Shown here in pieces: positions 35,770 to 45,518 of a DNA stretch of 64,000 bases; the first letter of the stretch is position 1; every line of letters starts with the position of its first letter. This stretch comes from an uncultured SAR86 cluster bacterium (GTDB lineage Bacteria > Pseudomonadota > Gammaproteobacteria > Magnimaribacterales > Magnimaribacteraceae). The translations under genes and the position numbers were made by a program. Where the stretch lies: positions 62,001-126,000 of the forward strand of contig CALJVP010000001.1 in the NCBI GenBank assembly GCA_937773605.1, in the 5' to 3' direction. A model generated the notes under the pieces. It did not search any database, had not been told where the DNA came from, and was given only the letters and a program-made list of their open reading frames with translations.

Positions 35770-37062
35770 ATGGGATTTAATATAGGATTCGCTCCTGTGA
35801 AAGTCTTTATTACAACTATCCTAATATCTCTATTGTCGCAGGTCGCTTTGACCGAGGATGATCAGTCCACTTCTCATCTAGAAACTATAGTCCTAGGGGC
35901 GGGTTGCTTTTGGGGTGCTGAAAAAGAATATGCAGCTATTCCGGGAGTCGTAGATGCTGTTTCTGGGTATTCCGATGGTAGAGGGGTGTCTCCAACTTAC
36001 AGAGAAATTACACAATTCAGGAATAGATTTAATCCAAATAACCACGCTGAAGTGGTAGAGGTAACTTTTAATAAGAACGTTCTTTCATCAGAAGAACTTT
36101 TGAGACATTACTTTGAAGGTCACGACCCTACGCAAATTAATCGTCAAGGCAATGATGTCGGCACTCAGTACAGATCCATTGTGTTAACCACAACTACTAA
36201 TCAAGCTGAATCAGCCAGAAAAGTAATAGACTCTTACCAGGAACTGCTTGCAAATGCTGGTTACGGAACCATAGCCACCGTTGTGAAGCCTTTGGTCACT
36301 TTTTATCCTGCAGAAGAATACCACCAAGATTACCTTGTAAAAAACCCAAACGGATATTGTCCTGATCATTCAACTGGAGTTAAATTTTTTGCTTCAGAAT
36401 CAATGCCACAAATAGACAATAAAAATTTGTTGAAAGGTAAGCAAATTGTTGTGATTGAGCCCGATGGATACTGCCCCTATTGTGAAAAATTTAGAGAAAA
36501 AGTTTCAGCAGATTACCAAGGCTCCATACCTCTTAGTTACAGAATGGCTACTCAACTGGAAGGTCTAATAATAAATTCTCCAACATGGGCAACGCCTACT
36601 ATTATTTTTTTAGAAAACGGGAAAGAAATTCTCAGTCATAAAGGTTACATGGCTCCAGATTTGTTCTATAGAACTTTAGGAGCTTTCAAGTTAGGAAATT
36701 CTGAAGCCTTTAAAGTTGCATTCAATGAAGGCACCGATGCCAGATTTTGCAAAGAATACGAAATCTTTAAGAACACTCCTGATGGAGTGTTTGTTGATAA
36801 GTTAAGCGGAGCTCATTTGTTTGATACGAGGGACAGGTTCAACTCTAAAACCGGATGGTTGTCTTTCACAAAACCTTTGGAGGGTTCGGTTTATAGGAAG
36901 GCTGACAATAGTTATGGAATGAGAAGGATTGAAATAAGATCAGTTACTTCGGATATTCATTTAGGCCATGTTTTTCCTGATGGGCCTAACGGGCTTCCGA
37001 GATATTGCATCAATGCGACAGTACTAGAATTCAAAGAAAGATCAGAACTAAGTAGAATTTAA
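35770..37062 (+). CDS. msrAB: MsrA-thioredoxin-like-MsrB fusion methionine sulfoxide reductase
   Basis: The 430-residue protein has a signal peptide or anchor (about 8-26) and three domains. MsrA (about 38-205) has catalytic Cys46 in GAGCFWGAEK. A thioredoxin-fold domain (about 220-307) has CPYC at 235-238 and a WATPTIIF cis-Pro loop, most like DsbC-type folds. MsrB (about 325-420) has the GWLSF segment, HLGHVF and catalytic Cys413 in RYCINA, but lacks the paired CxxC zinc ligands of common MsrB. It repairs S- and R-methionine sulfoxide in exported proteins, with a built-in electron carrier. The order differs from the Neisseria Trx-MsrA-MsrB form. Confidence 0.9.
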   Translation: MGFNIGFAPVKVFITTILISLLSQVALTEDDQSTSHLETIVLGAGCFWGAEKEYAAIPGVVDAVSGYSDGRGVSPTYREITQFRNRFNPNNHAEVVEVTFNKNVLSSEELLRHYFEGHDPTQINRQGNDVGTQYRSIVLTTTTNQAESARKVIDSYQELLANAGYGTIATVVKPLVTFYPAEEYHQDYLVKNPNGYCPDHSTGVKFFASESMPQIDNKNLLKGKQIVVIEPDGYCPYCEKFREKVSADYQGSIPLSYRMATQLEGLIINSPTWATPTIIFLENGKEILSHKGYMAPDLFYRTLGAFKLGNSEAFKVAFNEGTDARFCKEYEIFKNTPDGVFVDKLSGAHLFDTRDRFNSKTGWLSFTKPLEGSVYRKADNSYGMRRIEIRSVTSDIHLGHVFPDGPNGLPRYCINATVLEFKERSELSRI

Positions 37063-37076
37063 TTTAAGGAGTTTAT

Positions 37077-37457
37077 ATGAATGGAAAAATAGCAAAATAT
37101 GTAACCGTAGGGACAAATGATCTCCAAAAGGCGAAGGTTTTTTATGATGCATTATTTGAAGATTTAGGTGCAACAAGTTTTCCACCAAACGATAGAAGTT
37201 TTTTTTGGCGTATAAAAGATGACGATACAATCTTTGCGGTTTTTGTTCCTTATGATGGGGAGCAAGCAACTGTTGGAAATGGCAACATGACAGGTATTTC
37301 TTTAGAAACTACCGAGGATGTCGACGCAATTTATGCTAAGGCCATTGAGCTTGGAGCAGCTGATGAAGGAGAGCCCGGCCAAAGGGTGCCAACTTTTTAC
37401 GGAGCTTACGTAAGGGACCTTGATGGAAATAAGCTCACTTTCTATAAAATGGGATAG
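37077..37457 (+). CDS. VOC/glyoxalase-family protein
   Basis: The 126-residue protein has the paired beta-alpha-beta-beta-beta modules of the vicinal oxygen chelate fold: KYVTVGTNDLQKAKVFYDAL at the start and GAYVRDLDGNKLTFYKM at the end. It resembles the small glyoxalase/bleomycin-resistance group, with no firm substrate. It starts 14 bases after the Msr gene and may be co-transcribed. AAGGAG lies before the ATG. Confidence 0.87.
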   Translation: MNGKIAKYVTVGTNDLQKAKVFYDALFEDLGATSFPPNDRSFFWRIKDDDTIFAVFVPYDGEQATVGNGNMTGISLETTEDVDAIYAKAIELGAADEGEPGQRVPTFYGAYVRDLDGNKLTFYKMG

Positions 37458-37476
37458 TTTTTAAATTTAGTCCAAT

Positions 37477-38325
37477 TTATTTGCTTGCTGTTACCAACCA
37501 AGTAGCACTTGGGAAGTGGAGACCGTTTCCGTCAGAATACTCTTTAAAGAGTTCTTGAAGTGCGCTTGAGATATCATCTTTAACTTCTGGAGAAGATTCT
37601 TCTAACATGGCTGTAACTACAGGATTAATAGACAAATAGTCATTTGAAGCTTCTTGTAATGACTTTCCAACAAACATTGTGATTTGTTGTTCATGACTTT
37701 CGATAGCTATATCCTTAAAACCTGAATCAACCATTATTGATTCGAGGTAATCCTTTTCAGCAAATGCAAAGGGCCCAGGGCTTCGTGGCGGCGGAGAAGG
37801 GAGGTCTACAAACTTTTTGATTACTTGAATGGATAGTGCTTGCCAAGGATTAAGCTGAGGAGATTGCCAACACACAAAAGAAAACTTTGCTCCTTGTTGA
37901 AGACTTCTGTAAATATTCTTAAACGCTGGCACAGGAGCTTCAAAAAACATTACCCCAAATCTTGAATAGGCAGCTGAATAAATATTTTCTTTTTTAAGTT
38001 CAGTCTGAATATCCATAACTTGGAAGTCTGCGTTTGTTAAATTTTTTTCTGCTGCTAGTTTTCTTGCTTGATCTAACATAGGCTCAGAAATATCAACACC
38101 AGTAATTTTAGAATTCTTAGATAGATTCCCAGCAATGCTCAAGGTTGTAGACCCGCATCCACAGCCGATATCTAAAATATGTTCTCCTAGATCTTCTGGC
38201 AGCTTAGATAAAGCAGCAACTCCAAGTGGTTCAAGCATTACATCCATTGCATTTTGTTTTTCTACCCAGACATCTCCACCTTTGCCAGACCAGAATTCTC
38301 TTTGTTTTTTATTTGTTTCTTCCAT
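37477..38325 (-). CDS. SAM-dependent class I methyltransferase
   Basis: The 282-residue protein has the methyltransferase motif I LDIGCGCGSTTLSIA, with DISEPMLDQAR (post-I acidic residue follows GV) and SRFGVMFFEAP. It is of the UbiE/Coq5-like type. The substrate is unknown; small molecules or quinone-like compounds are possible. It converges with the VOC gene and is divergent from the CBS gene. Confidence 0.87.
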   Translation of the reverse strand: MEETNKKQREFWSGKGGDVWVEKQNAMDVMLEPLGVAALSKLPEDLGEHILDIGCGCGSTTLSIAGNLSKNSKITGVDISEPMLDQARKLAAEKNLTNADFQVMDIQTELKKENIYSAAYSRFGVMFFEAPVPAFKNIYRSLQQGAKFSFVCWQSPQLNPWQALSIQVIKKFVDLPSPPPRSPGPFAFAEKDYLESIMVDSGFKDIAIESHEQQITMFVGKSLQEASNDYLSINPVVTAMLEESSPEVKDDISSALQELFKEYSDGNGLHFPSATWLVTASK

Positions 38326-38437
38326 GTTTATTTCTTTAATTAATTAGAGCTATATTAATAGAGCTTTATCATTCCTTCCATTAGAATAATTAAACAAATC
38401 AACTATATAAAATAAACTAATTCTCTAATTAATATTT

Positions 38438-39814
38438 ATGGGCATCAATTCATCTCTACTGGGCCTTATAGGCAATACACCAATCCTTAAGCTTAACGCC
38501 TTCGATACAGGTAAATGTGAGTTATTTGTTAAGCTAGAATCACACAATCCCGGTGGATCGATCAAAGATAGAATTGGGCTTTCTATAATTGAAGAGGCAG
38601 AAAAATCAGGAGAATTAAAACCAGGCGGCACTATTATTGAAGCAACGGCTGGGAATACGGGTATAGGTCTTGCGTTAGTTGCAGCAATCAAAGGTTATAA
38701 GATAATTCTGGTTATTCCAGATAAAATGAGTAGAGAAAAAATTCTTCATTTAGAAGGTCTCGGTGCGGACATTATTTTGACAAGATCAGATGTTCCAGAA
38801 GGGCATCCAGAGTACTATCAAGACCTTGCAAGAAAAATTGTTTCTGAAACTCCGGGAGCTTTCTTGGCTGATCAATTCTCAAATCCTGCTAATCCCTTGG
38901 CGCACAGGACCACAACGGCTCCTGAAATATGGGAACAAATGGAAGGAAAGATGGATGCAATGGTTGCTGGTGTCGGTTCTGGAGGCACTTTGACTGGTTT
39001 GGCTGAATTTTTTAAAGAAAAAGATCCTAATATTCAAATGGTTGTTGCTGACCCAGAAGGGTCGGTGGTTGCAGATGCCGTTAGAAAAGGATCTTTTTTT
39101 TACGATGGAGGTTCGTGGCTGGTAGAAGGAGTAGGGGAAGACTTTATACCCAAAAACCTAAATCTAGAGCTACTGGACGACGCCGAAGTAGTAAGTGACA
39201 AAGAAGCATTTCAAACGTTACAAGTTTTGTTGCAAGAAGAAGGTATTTTAGGAGGTTCCTCTACTGGTACCTTGGTTGCAGGAGCAATCAAATGGTGCCA
39301 AAAGCAAGATACTCCCAAAAGGGTTGTTACTTTTATATGTGACACCGGCAATAAGTACCTCTCTAAAGCCTACAACAAGTCCTGGTTACACGATAACCAC
39401 CTTTTAGAAGATCAAGATAATGGGGACTTGACCGATTTAATCAACAGAAGAGCTGATAAAGGAGAAATGATTAGCGTTAGTCCCACTGACTCTTTGTTGG
39501 TTGCTTATAATCGTATGCGGGCTTCCGATATATCTCAAATACCTGTTTTAGATAAAGAAGATCTTGTGGGTGTTTTGGATGAAGAAGATTTACTTTTCAC
39601 GGTTAGCAATAATGAATCTGCTTTTTCGAGACCGGTGAGTGAGTACATGGTAAAAGACCTAGATATATTACCTATTGATGCCCCGGAATCTTCTCTTTTA
39701 GATATTCTTTCTCAAGGCAAGGTAGCCATTATTTTTGAAGAAGAAGTTTTTATAGGATTCATAACCAAAGTCGATCTTATTAATCATTACAGAAATAAAT
39801 TAAATAAAAAATAG
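38438..39814 (+). CDS. Cystathionine beta-synthase with CBS-domain pair
   Basis: The 458-residue PLP enzyme has SHNPGGSIKDRIG (PLP lysine), EATAGNTGIGLALVA and the phosphate loop GVGSGGTLTG in the catalytic core (about 1-325). Two CBS domains follow (about 335-458), as in eukaryotic-type cystathionine beta-synthases. It condenses serine with homocysteine to cystathionine. The partner gene for cystathionine cleavage follows 6 bases later, so reverse transsulfuration to cysteine is likely. The C-terminal CBS pair may bind an adenosyl effector. Confidence 0.9.
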   Translation: MGINSSLLGLIGNTPILKLNAFDTGKCELFVKLESHNPGGSIKDRIGLSIIEEAEKSGELKPGGTIIEATAGNTGIGLALVAAIKGYKIILVIPDKMSREKILHLEGLGADIILTRSDVPEGHPEYYQDLARKIVSETPGAFLADQFSNPANPLAHRTTTAPEIWEQMEGKMDAMVAGVGSGGTLTGLAEFFKEKDPNIQMVVADPEGSVVADAVRKGSFFYDGGSWLVEGVGEDFIPKNLNLELLDDAEVVSDKEAFQTLQVLLQEEGILGGSSTGTLVAGAIKWCQKQDTPKRVVTFICDTGNKYLSKAYNKSWLHDNHLLEDQDNGDLTDLINRRADKGEMISVSPTDSLLVAYNRMRASDISQIPVLDKEDLVGVLDEEDLLFTVSNNESAFSRPVSEYMVKDLDILPIDAPESSLLDILSQGKVAIIFEEEVFIGFITKVDLINHYRNKLNKK

Positions 39815-39820
39815 ATAAAT

Positions 39821-40987
39821 ATGAAAGGAAATAAGAACACGCAAGGATTTGAAACGAAGGCCATACATGCCGGTCAAGAGCCCGACCCTACAACAGGGGC
39901 TATCATGACTCCGATATCAGTTAGCTCAACCTATGTTCAAGAAAGTCCAGGAATTCACAAAGGTTATGATTATTCAAGAAGCATCAATCCAACAAGAAAG
40001 GCTTTAGAGGAATGCATTGCAGAACTGGAGGATGGTATAGCTGGATTTGCTTTCTCATCGGGAATGGCTGCTACTTCGACTGTTTTAGAGATTCTCAATA
40101 CAGGAGACCACGTAATCGCGATGGATGATCTCTACGGGGGAACCTATCGTTTATTTGAGAACGTAAGAAAACGCTCAGCTGGCCTCGAGTTTAGTTTCAC
40201 TGACCTTAGTGATCTTACAAACTTAGAGGCTGCTCTACAACCCAATACAAAAATGATTTGGGTTGAGTCTCCCACCAATCCTTTGCTCAAAATAGTTGAT
40301 CTAAAGGCAGTGTCTGAGTTTGCAAAAGAGCATGGAATAATCGCTGTTTGTGACAACACCTTTTGCTCCCCCTATGTCCAAAAACCTTTAGATATTGGTT
40401 TTGATATAGTGGTGCACTCGGCAACTAAGTACTTAAATGGTCATTCAGATGTGGTTGGTGGCATAGCAGTCTCTTCGGATAAAAATTTAGCAGAACAATT
40501 GGCTTATCTGACAAATGCCACAGGGTCAATCATGAGTCCATTTGATAGCTTTCTGGTTCTGAGAAGTTTAAAAACTTTAGCAGTGAGAATGGAAAGGCAT
40601 TGCGAAAATGCTGTAAAGATCGCTAATTTTCTTGAAGCGCATCCTGCCATTGATAAAGTTTACTACCCCGGATTATCCAGTCACCCTCAGCACCAAATTG
40701 CAGTTAAGCAAATGTCAGGATTTGGCGGAATGATTAGTGTAGTGGTTAAAGGCGGTCTTAAAAATGCCACTTCCTTTTTAGAGAGAACAAAATTATTTTC
40801 TTTAGCTGAGAGTTTAGGAGGTGTAGAAAGTTTAATTGAGCACCCAGCCATTATGACGCATGCTTCTGTACCTGAGGAAATTAGAAATGAGATAGGTGTT
40901 GTTGACGGATTAGTTCGCCTTTCGGTGGGGATAGAAACTTTAGAGGATTTAGTAGCAGATCTAGATAATGCTCTTAGTGATCTCTAG
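39821..40987 (+). CDS. Cystathionine gamma-lyase / gamma-synthase family enzyme
   Basis: The 388-residue PLP protein of the Cys/Met metabolism family has SATKYLNGHSDVVGG (PLP lysine), IHAGQEPDPTTGAIMTPI and the C-terminal VRLSVGIETLEDLVADL. Its position directly after cystathionine beta-synthase favours a gamma-lyase that gives cysteine, although gamma-synthase homologues are very similar. It converges on pyrB, overlapping by 14 bases. Confidence 0.9.
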   Translation: MKGNKNTQGFETKAIHAGQEPDPTTGAIMTPISVSSTYVQESPGIHKGYDYSRSINPTRKALEECIAELEDGIAGFAFSSGMAATSTVLEILNTGDHVIAMDDLYGGTYRLFENVRKRSAGLEFSFTDLSDLTNLEAALQPNTKMIWVESPTNPLLKIVDLKAVSEFAKEHGIIAVCDNTFCSPYVQKPLDIGFDIVVHSATKYLNGHSDVVGGIAVSSDKNLAEQLAYLTNATGSIMSPFDSFLVLRSLKTLAVRMERHCENAVKIANFLEAHPAIDKVYYPGLSSHPQHQIAVKQMSGFGGMISVVVKGGLKNATSFLERTKLFSLAESLGGVESLIEHPAIMTHASVPEEIRNEIGVVDGLVRLSVGIETLEDLVADLDNALSDL

Positions 40988-41987
40988 TTACGTGCCAGTT
41001 AACTGCTCTTGACGTTTTCTCTACCTGATCATCAACCCCCAGCACAAGAGCAAAAAGAGCCATTCTTATACTGATACCATTATCAGCTTGTCTAAATATT
41101 GCTAGATTCGGGTTCTCATAAAGATCGGAGTCCAGCTCGTTAGCGTCTTTTCTAGAATCTCTTGGTAACGGATGCATGATCACGGTATTGGGTTCACAAT
41201 TGGCGGTATATATTTCTTTGTTTAGACTCAAAAGGCCTTTGTATTTTTTTGCATCATCCTTATTCTTAAATCGTTCTTCTTGCACTCGCGTTACATAGAT
41301 AATATCAACATCTTTTATTCCTTCTTCCAGATTTTCCGTTTCTTCTAGGGTGACCTTTTTAGATTTTAGAAGGTCGGTAGTTTTTTCAGGCAATCTCAAC
41401 TCTTCTGGAGAGATAAGTTTTATTTTGACGTTGCTATATAGGGACAATATCTTACACAAAGAATGTACAGCTCTTCCAAACTTCAAATCTCCTACTAAGG
41501 CTATTTTCAAACCATCCACCGTTTTACCGTTCTGGCTTAACTCTTTTTTTATAGTATAAAGATCAAGAAGCGCTTGAGAAGGATGCTCATTGGATCCGTC
41601 ACCGCCATTTATTACAGGGACTCGACTTGATTCTGCAAATTTTCTCACTGATCCTTCATCCGGGTGTCTTAAAACAATAATATCGCTGTAACCGCTTAAA
41701 ACCTGAGCCGTATCCGCTAAGGATTCTCCTTTGGCTAAAGAAGAGGACCCTGATTCTGTTATTTCCCTTACAGAGCCTCCAAGTAGATTAAATGAGGCAC
41801 CAAAACTGATGCGAGTTCTTGTGCTGGGTTCAAAAAACATGTTGCCAAGAATGGCTCCATCAAGAACTTTGGTGATTTTTTCTTTATTTGAATAGGGTTC
41901 CAGACTTTCTGCAAGAGAGAATAGCCTTTCAACATCCGAACGTTCGAATTGATCTATTGAGAGTATATGGCTTCCGCTAAAATCCAT
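40974..41987 (-). CDS. pyrB: Aspartate carbamoyltransferase catalytic subunit
   Basis: The 337-residue protein has FFEPSTRTRISFGAS (carbamoyl-phosphate site) and the GDGSNEHPSQALLDLYT motif, then VGDLKFGRAVHSL and HPLPRDSRKDANELD. It forms carbamoyl-aspartate in pyrimidine synthesis. No regulatory subunit pyrI is adjacent. Length is slightly above the E. coli form (311), mainly a C-terminal extension. Confidence 0.95.
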   Translation of the reverse strand: MDFSGSHILSIDQFERSDVERLFSLAESLEPYSNKEKITKVLDGAILGNMFFEPSTRTRISFGASFNLLGGSVREITESGSSSLAKGESLADTAQVLSGYSDIIVLRHPDEGSVRKFAESSRVPVINGGDGSNEHPSQALLDLYTIKKELSQNGKTVDGLKIALVGDLKFGRAVHSLCKILSLYSNVKIKLISPEELRLPEKTTDLLKSKKVTLEETENLEEGIKDVDIIYVTRVQEERFKNKDDAKKYKGLLSLNKEIYTANCEPNTVIMHPLPRDSRKDANELDSDLYENPNLAIFRQADNGISIRMALFALVLGVDDQVEKTSRAVNWHVTRDH

Positions 41988-42022
41988 AGCAATAACTAAG
42001 CTTCACGGACGCCATCTTACCA

Positions 42023-44125
42023 TCATTGAAGGTTTTTTGGTTTTGATAAGAACAAGGGAGACGACCACGCCCTTTCTCCTACGGGGGCGAGACAATCGTC
42101 TTCAGGATCAAAGTCTTCACCGCTCGCATAACAAGGTTTTATTTTAATGCAATTTCCTTCCCCATCGAGTGTGCATCTCAAAGGGTCTCCACCAACAGCT
42201 AAGGTAGGATTTTGTATTGCTCTTGCGTAATAAACGACATCACCTTGACTGTCGTTATAGGTATCATCAGTAAACTTAATTTCACAGCCTTCTATTGAAT
42301 CCATGCAATTAAAAATTTTCCAAGGATCTTGTATTTGATCAGGAAATTTATCTGGGTTAGGTGATGGAATAATTTTTATAATTTCTATTCTATCAATTAA
42401 GTTTCGATCGCTTGAAGGGTTGTAGCACTCATTAAGGCATAGCCTTGCTATTTCATTTTGACCGAGTGAAGTATGTACGTAATCAGGGCAGCCCGGTTTC
42501 TGCTTAAAGGAACCTACGGCTTTTACTTGGAATACTGGGTTTGTACTAATTTCGACCTCTTGTCCCATGGGCACATTGCCCATTTCGGGATGCTTGAGAT
42601 TAAACCAAAGGAGAATTCTTTCACCTGAGGTTGCATAAACTTCTCTTTCATAGAGAGAATCAAAGATTTTATCTCTGTTTAAAGAGTCAGCATGAACGGC
42701 TACCAGCCCACCTGTAGAGTAGAAGGAAGCACCGCGTTCTGGTGGCAGCAACCAGGTTAAGTTGTCTTTAGCACCCCATGAGTCTCCCATGGCTTTTTTT
42801 GCAAACTCTTTATAACCAGAACCCGCTCTTGCTTTATGATTATCAGTAGAACCAATAAGACCCATTTTAAAACGTTTTGACTTTCCTTCAGAAATTATTT
42901 CAGAAGCCAAAGCAACTTGGGCGCTCATTCCTGGCCTGTAGTTGTATGCGGGTAAGAATTCATTTTGTAGTTGGCCGCATTGCAACCAGTCTTCAGGTTT
43001 AGCCCCTTCTATTATTCCAAATCTTCCAATATCTTTTATTCGATCAGCAAAATTTTGCCGTGTTTCTTGACCAATTTTTTCACAATCCAGACCTTCATTA
43101 CTGAAACATTGTTTTTTTGCTATTTCTCCAGCTCTCCAACAACAAGGCTCAAATCCATTTGTGGGTTTAGGGCATAGATTCTGACCATCTTCGTTTTGAA
43201 TCACATGCTTTATGTTCTTGTACACTTCTGAATTACCATGACCTGAATAAACTTCAAAAAGTCTTTGTTTCTCAGGATCATGTTGTTCTAGAAGTTGTGA
43301 ACTCATTGTAGAGTTTGCAGGAGCGTGGATTCCCCAAGTTGTTCCGTGTGGTATGACTAATGCATCTAAGCTAAGTTCATCAAGCCTATTAAATAATTCT
43401 CTAGGAGTGGATGCTTCTTCTTTGCATTCTGACCCTTCAAATTTATCGCCATTCACATTTGAACAGAAAGGAATAGAGTACGTTTCATCTCTGTATTTTA
43501 AGAAATCAAAGTCTATTTTCTCTGGTGGAAAGTCAGCTAGCAGCAATAAAGGCGGGACCAAAGGGCTCTTAAGAATCATATCCATTCCACCTAGGCCTGC
43601 TCCGATTGGAGCCTTCGGCAAATTATCTAGATTCCTCAGAATTATATTCTTGTGACCGTAATGTTTATCTGGATCTCCGGCTTCTCCTACCATTTGAGTC
43701 CACTCCCATCCTGCAAAAGCTATTAGGTCAGTGTCAGTATTTGACGAGACCGCATTGCAATTCTTTGTTGCCTCAATAGTTTGATCCCACATGTTCTGCG
43801 TTATTCCCTCGGCATGATCTGTTATAGAAAAGAAATCCAAAGCAGAACAAAATCTTGCAAAATTACACGCATCTGCTGGTGGGTGTGCTCCTTCTCCTTG
43901 CAGAAGGGGCAGGCTGAAGAAGAATGCATCTTGAGAAAATGTTGTATGAACATGCAAGTCCCCAAAGAATATTTGTTTATCCATTGAATTGCGGCTGCTC
44001 AAAGGTCTGGGGTCAGAAGCTATTTCTCCATCTGAAGGCAAATTTCCAAAAAGACCTTTTGCGGAGATAGCGAATAAAACTATTATCAAAGCTAAAAAAG
44101 CCAATAAATATTTAAATATTTTCAT
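42023..44125 (-). CDS. DUF3604 protein, exported
   Basis: The 700-residue protein has an N-terminal signal anchor (about 1-22), then a DUF3604 domain. FFGDLHVHTTFSQDAFF is a PHP-like metal motif, with later SITDHAEGITQNMW, IPHGTTWGIHAPA and IGSTDNHKARAGSG. These His/Asp motifs suggest a metal-dependent hydrolase in the periplasm, but no substrate is known. It is 4 bases downstream of the PhyH-like gene, so both are one operon. Confidence 0.85.
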   Translation of the reverse strand: MKIFKYLLAFLALIIVLFAISAKGLFGNLPSDGEIASDPRPLSSRNSMDKQIFFGDLHVHTTFSQDAFFFSLPLLQGEGAHPPADACNFARFCSALDFFSITDHAEGITQNMWDQTIEATKNCNAVSSNTDTDLIAFAGWEWTQMVGEAGDPDKHYGHKNIILRNLDNLPKAPIGAGLGGMDMILKSPLVPPLLLLADFPPEKIDFDFLKYRDETYSIPFCSNVNGDKFEGSECKEEASTPRELFNRLDELSLDALVIPHGTTWGIHAPANSTMSSQLLEQHDPEKQRLFEVYSGHGNSEVYKNIKHVIQNEDGQNLCPKPTNGFEPCCWRAGEIAKKQCFSNEGLDCEKIGQETRQNFADRIKDIGRFGIIEGAKPEDWLQCGQLQNEFLPAYNYRPGMSAQVALASEIISEGKSKRFKMGLIGSTDNHKARAGSGYKEFAKKAMGDSWGAKDNLTWLLPPERGASFYSTGGLVAVHADSLNRDKIFDSLYEREVYATSGERILLWFNLKHPEMGNVPMGQEVEISTNPVFQVKAVGSFKQKPGCPDYVHTSLGQNEIARLCLNECYNPSSDRNLIDRIEIIKIIPSPNPDKFPDQIQDPWKIFNCMDSIEGCEIKFTDDTYNDSQGDVVYYARAIQNPTLAVGGDPLRCTLDGEGNCIKIKPCYASGEDFDPEDDCLAPVGERAWSSPLFLSKPKNLQ

Positions 44126-44129
44126 CGCA

Positions 44130-45011
44130 TTAACTTCGACCTACTCCTCTGACACTAATCCATTCATTGGTAGGACTGTCTAATTCGCCAAAATCAGTAC
44201 CGGTTTCTGCAAAATGGAAAACAACAGCGGTTCTTTTTGATTTTGATTTATTATCGTAAGACTTGTGCATAAGAAAGCTGTGAAAAAGCAAAAGATCTCC
44301 TGTTTCTAATGTGACCGGGATTTCGTTTGTAAAATCTTGATCTTTTATTTCCGTGTAGCCATAGTTCGAACCTTCTCTGTCATCCGGAACGTGCTCATGA
44401 AGATGTTCTTTGTGAGAACCGGGCAATATTACGAGGCAGCCATTTTCAATAGTGGCAGGACTGGTTGCAACCCAAGCTCCAACTTGTGGATATCTATCAA
44501 AAGGAAAATAGGAAGAGTCTTGATGCCAAGGCTGACCCCAGGCACCTGGGTTTTTAAAAATATATTGGCTTAAGAAGCAGTCTATGTTGATTCCAAGGAT
44601 ATCTTCTACAAGATCTAATAGTCTTTTATTATTTATAAAATCATTGAATACCCCTTTTCCATGCAATCTAAATATCTTAGACATTTCATCATGAATTGTT
44701 TTTGCTTCTGGATTTGGTTTCATTTCTCTGATGCCTATATAGCCTTCATTTGCATAGGCGTGACTAAAAGCCTCTTCAGAACCAACCATACTATCAATGA
44801 TACTTAAAACAGATGAATTCATCTCAGAGCAGATTTCTTTTGAGCAAAAGTTTTTTAATAAAATAAATCCATTCTTATTCCAAGAATCTTTTTGGTCTTC
44901 GGTTAAGTATTTAGGGTTTTCTATAATCCTAGAAGAAGTTTCTCCCTCTTGTTTATTAACTTGAGTTGAGAATTCTCTTTTTGCTGACTCTGTAATATCT
45001 TCTCTGTCCAT
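44130..45011 (-). CDS. Phytanoyl-CoA dioxygenase family protein
   Basis: The 293-residue protein of the Fe(II)/2-oxoglutarate family has the HxD iron pair in QPWHQDSSYFPF, WVATSPATIENGCLVILPGSH and the distal His and Arg region FHSFLMHKSYDNKSKSKRTA. It hydroxylates an unknown substrate using O2 and 2-oxoglutarate. It is followed by the DUF3604 gene, and the pair may act in one pathway. Confidence 0.87.
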   Translation of the reverse strand: MDREDITESAKREFSTQVNKQEGETSSRIIENPKYLTEDQKDSWNKNGFILLKNFCSKEICSEMNSSVLSIIDSMVGSEEAFSHAYANEGYIGIREMKPNPEAKTIHDEMSKIFRLHGKGVFNDFINNKRLLDLVEDILGINIDCFLSQYIFKNPGAWGQPWHQDSSYFPFDRYPQVGAWVATSPATIENGCLVILPGSHKEHLHEHVPDDREGSNYGYTEIKDQDFTNEIPVTLETGDLLLFHSFLMHKSYDNKSKSKRTAVVFHFAETGTDFGELDSPTNEWISVRGVGRS

Positions 45012-45185
45012 GGCGATACTTTTACTCTGTTATGGGAATTAATCATATATAAAAAATTATTAATGTTCCTTAAGTCTTTTACTCACTTTTTTAATTGAAG
45101 CAATATTTGAATAAAAGATTTCATTTTTGTGGTGCAAAGACATATTATTTGAGAAAATATTATCTTACTTACTAAGGGAGAAAGC

Positions 45186-45512
45186 ATGGCAAGTTTTATA
45201 GATTTAAAAAATCAATTGGAATCATCATTTGATGCTAGTGGAGCTGACGGAGTGGAAGCGAGCATACAAATCAACATAGAAGGTCTAACTAATTTTTATG
45301 TAGATATAAAAGGTGGTGCTTTGGACGTAGAGGAGGGAGAGCATGCTGATCCAAGCCTTACTTTAACTTTTGATAGTCAAGAGACTATGGAAAAAGTCTT
45401 CTCCGGGGATCAGACGGCAGCGATGGGAGCCTTTATGCAAGGAAAGGTTAAGTTTTCTGGGGATATGTCTGTTGGCCAAAAGCTTGGATCTGTTTTCAAG
45501 CCACCCGAATAG
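45186..45512 (+). CDS. SCP2 sterol-carrier-like lipid-binding protein
   Basis: The 108-residue protein has the SCP2 fold pattern: a hydrophobic IQINIEGLTNFYVDIKGG strand, HADPSLTLTFDSQETMEKVFSG, and QGKVKFSGDMSVGQKLGSVF. It binds lipids or acyl-CoA in a hydrophobic tunnel. A strong ribosome site (AAGGGAGAAAG) precedes the ATG. Its presence fits the lipid-oxidation theme. It converges on the redoxin gene. Confidence 0.9.
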   Translation: MASFIDLKNQLESSFDASGADGVEASIQINIEGLTNFYVDIKGGALDVEEGEHADPSLTLTFDSQETMEKVFSGDQTAAMGAFMQGKVKFSGDMSVGQKLGSVFKPPE

Positions 45513-45518
45513 AAATTT

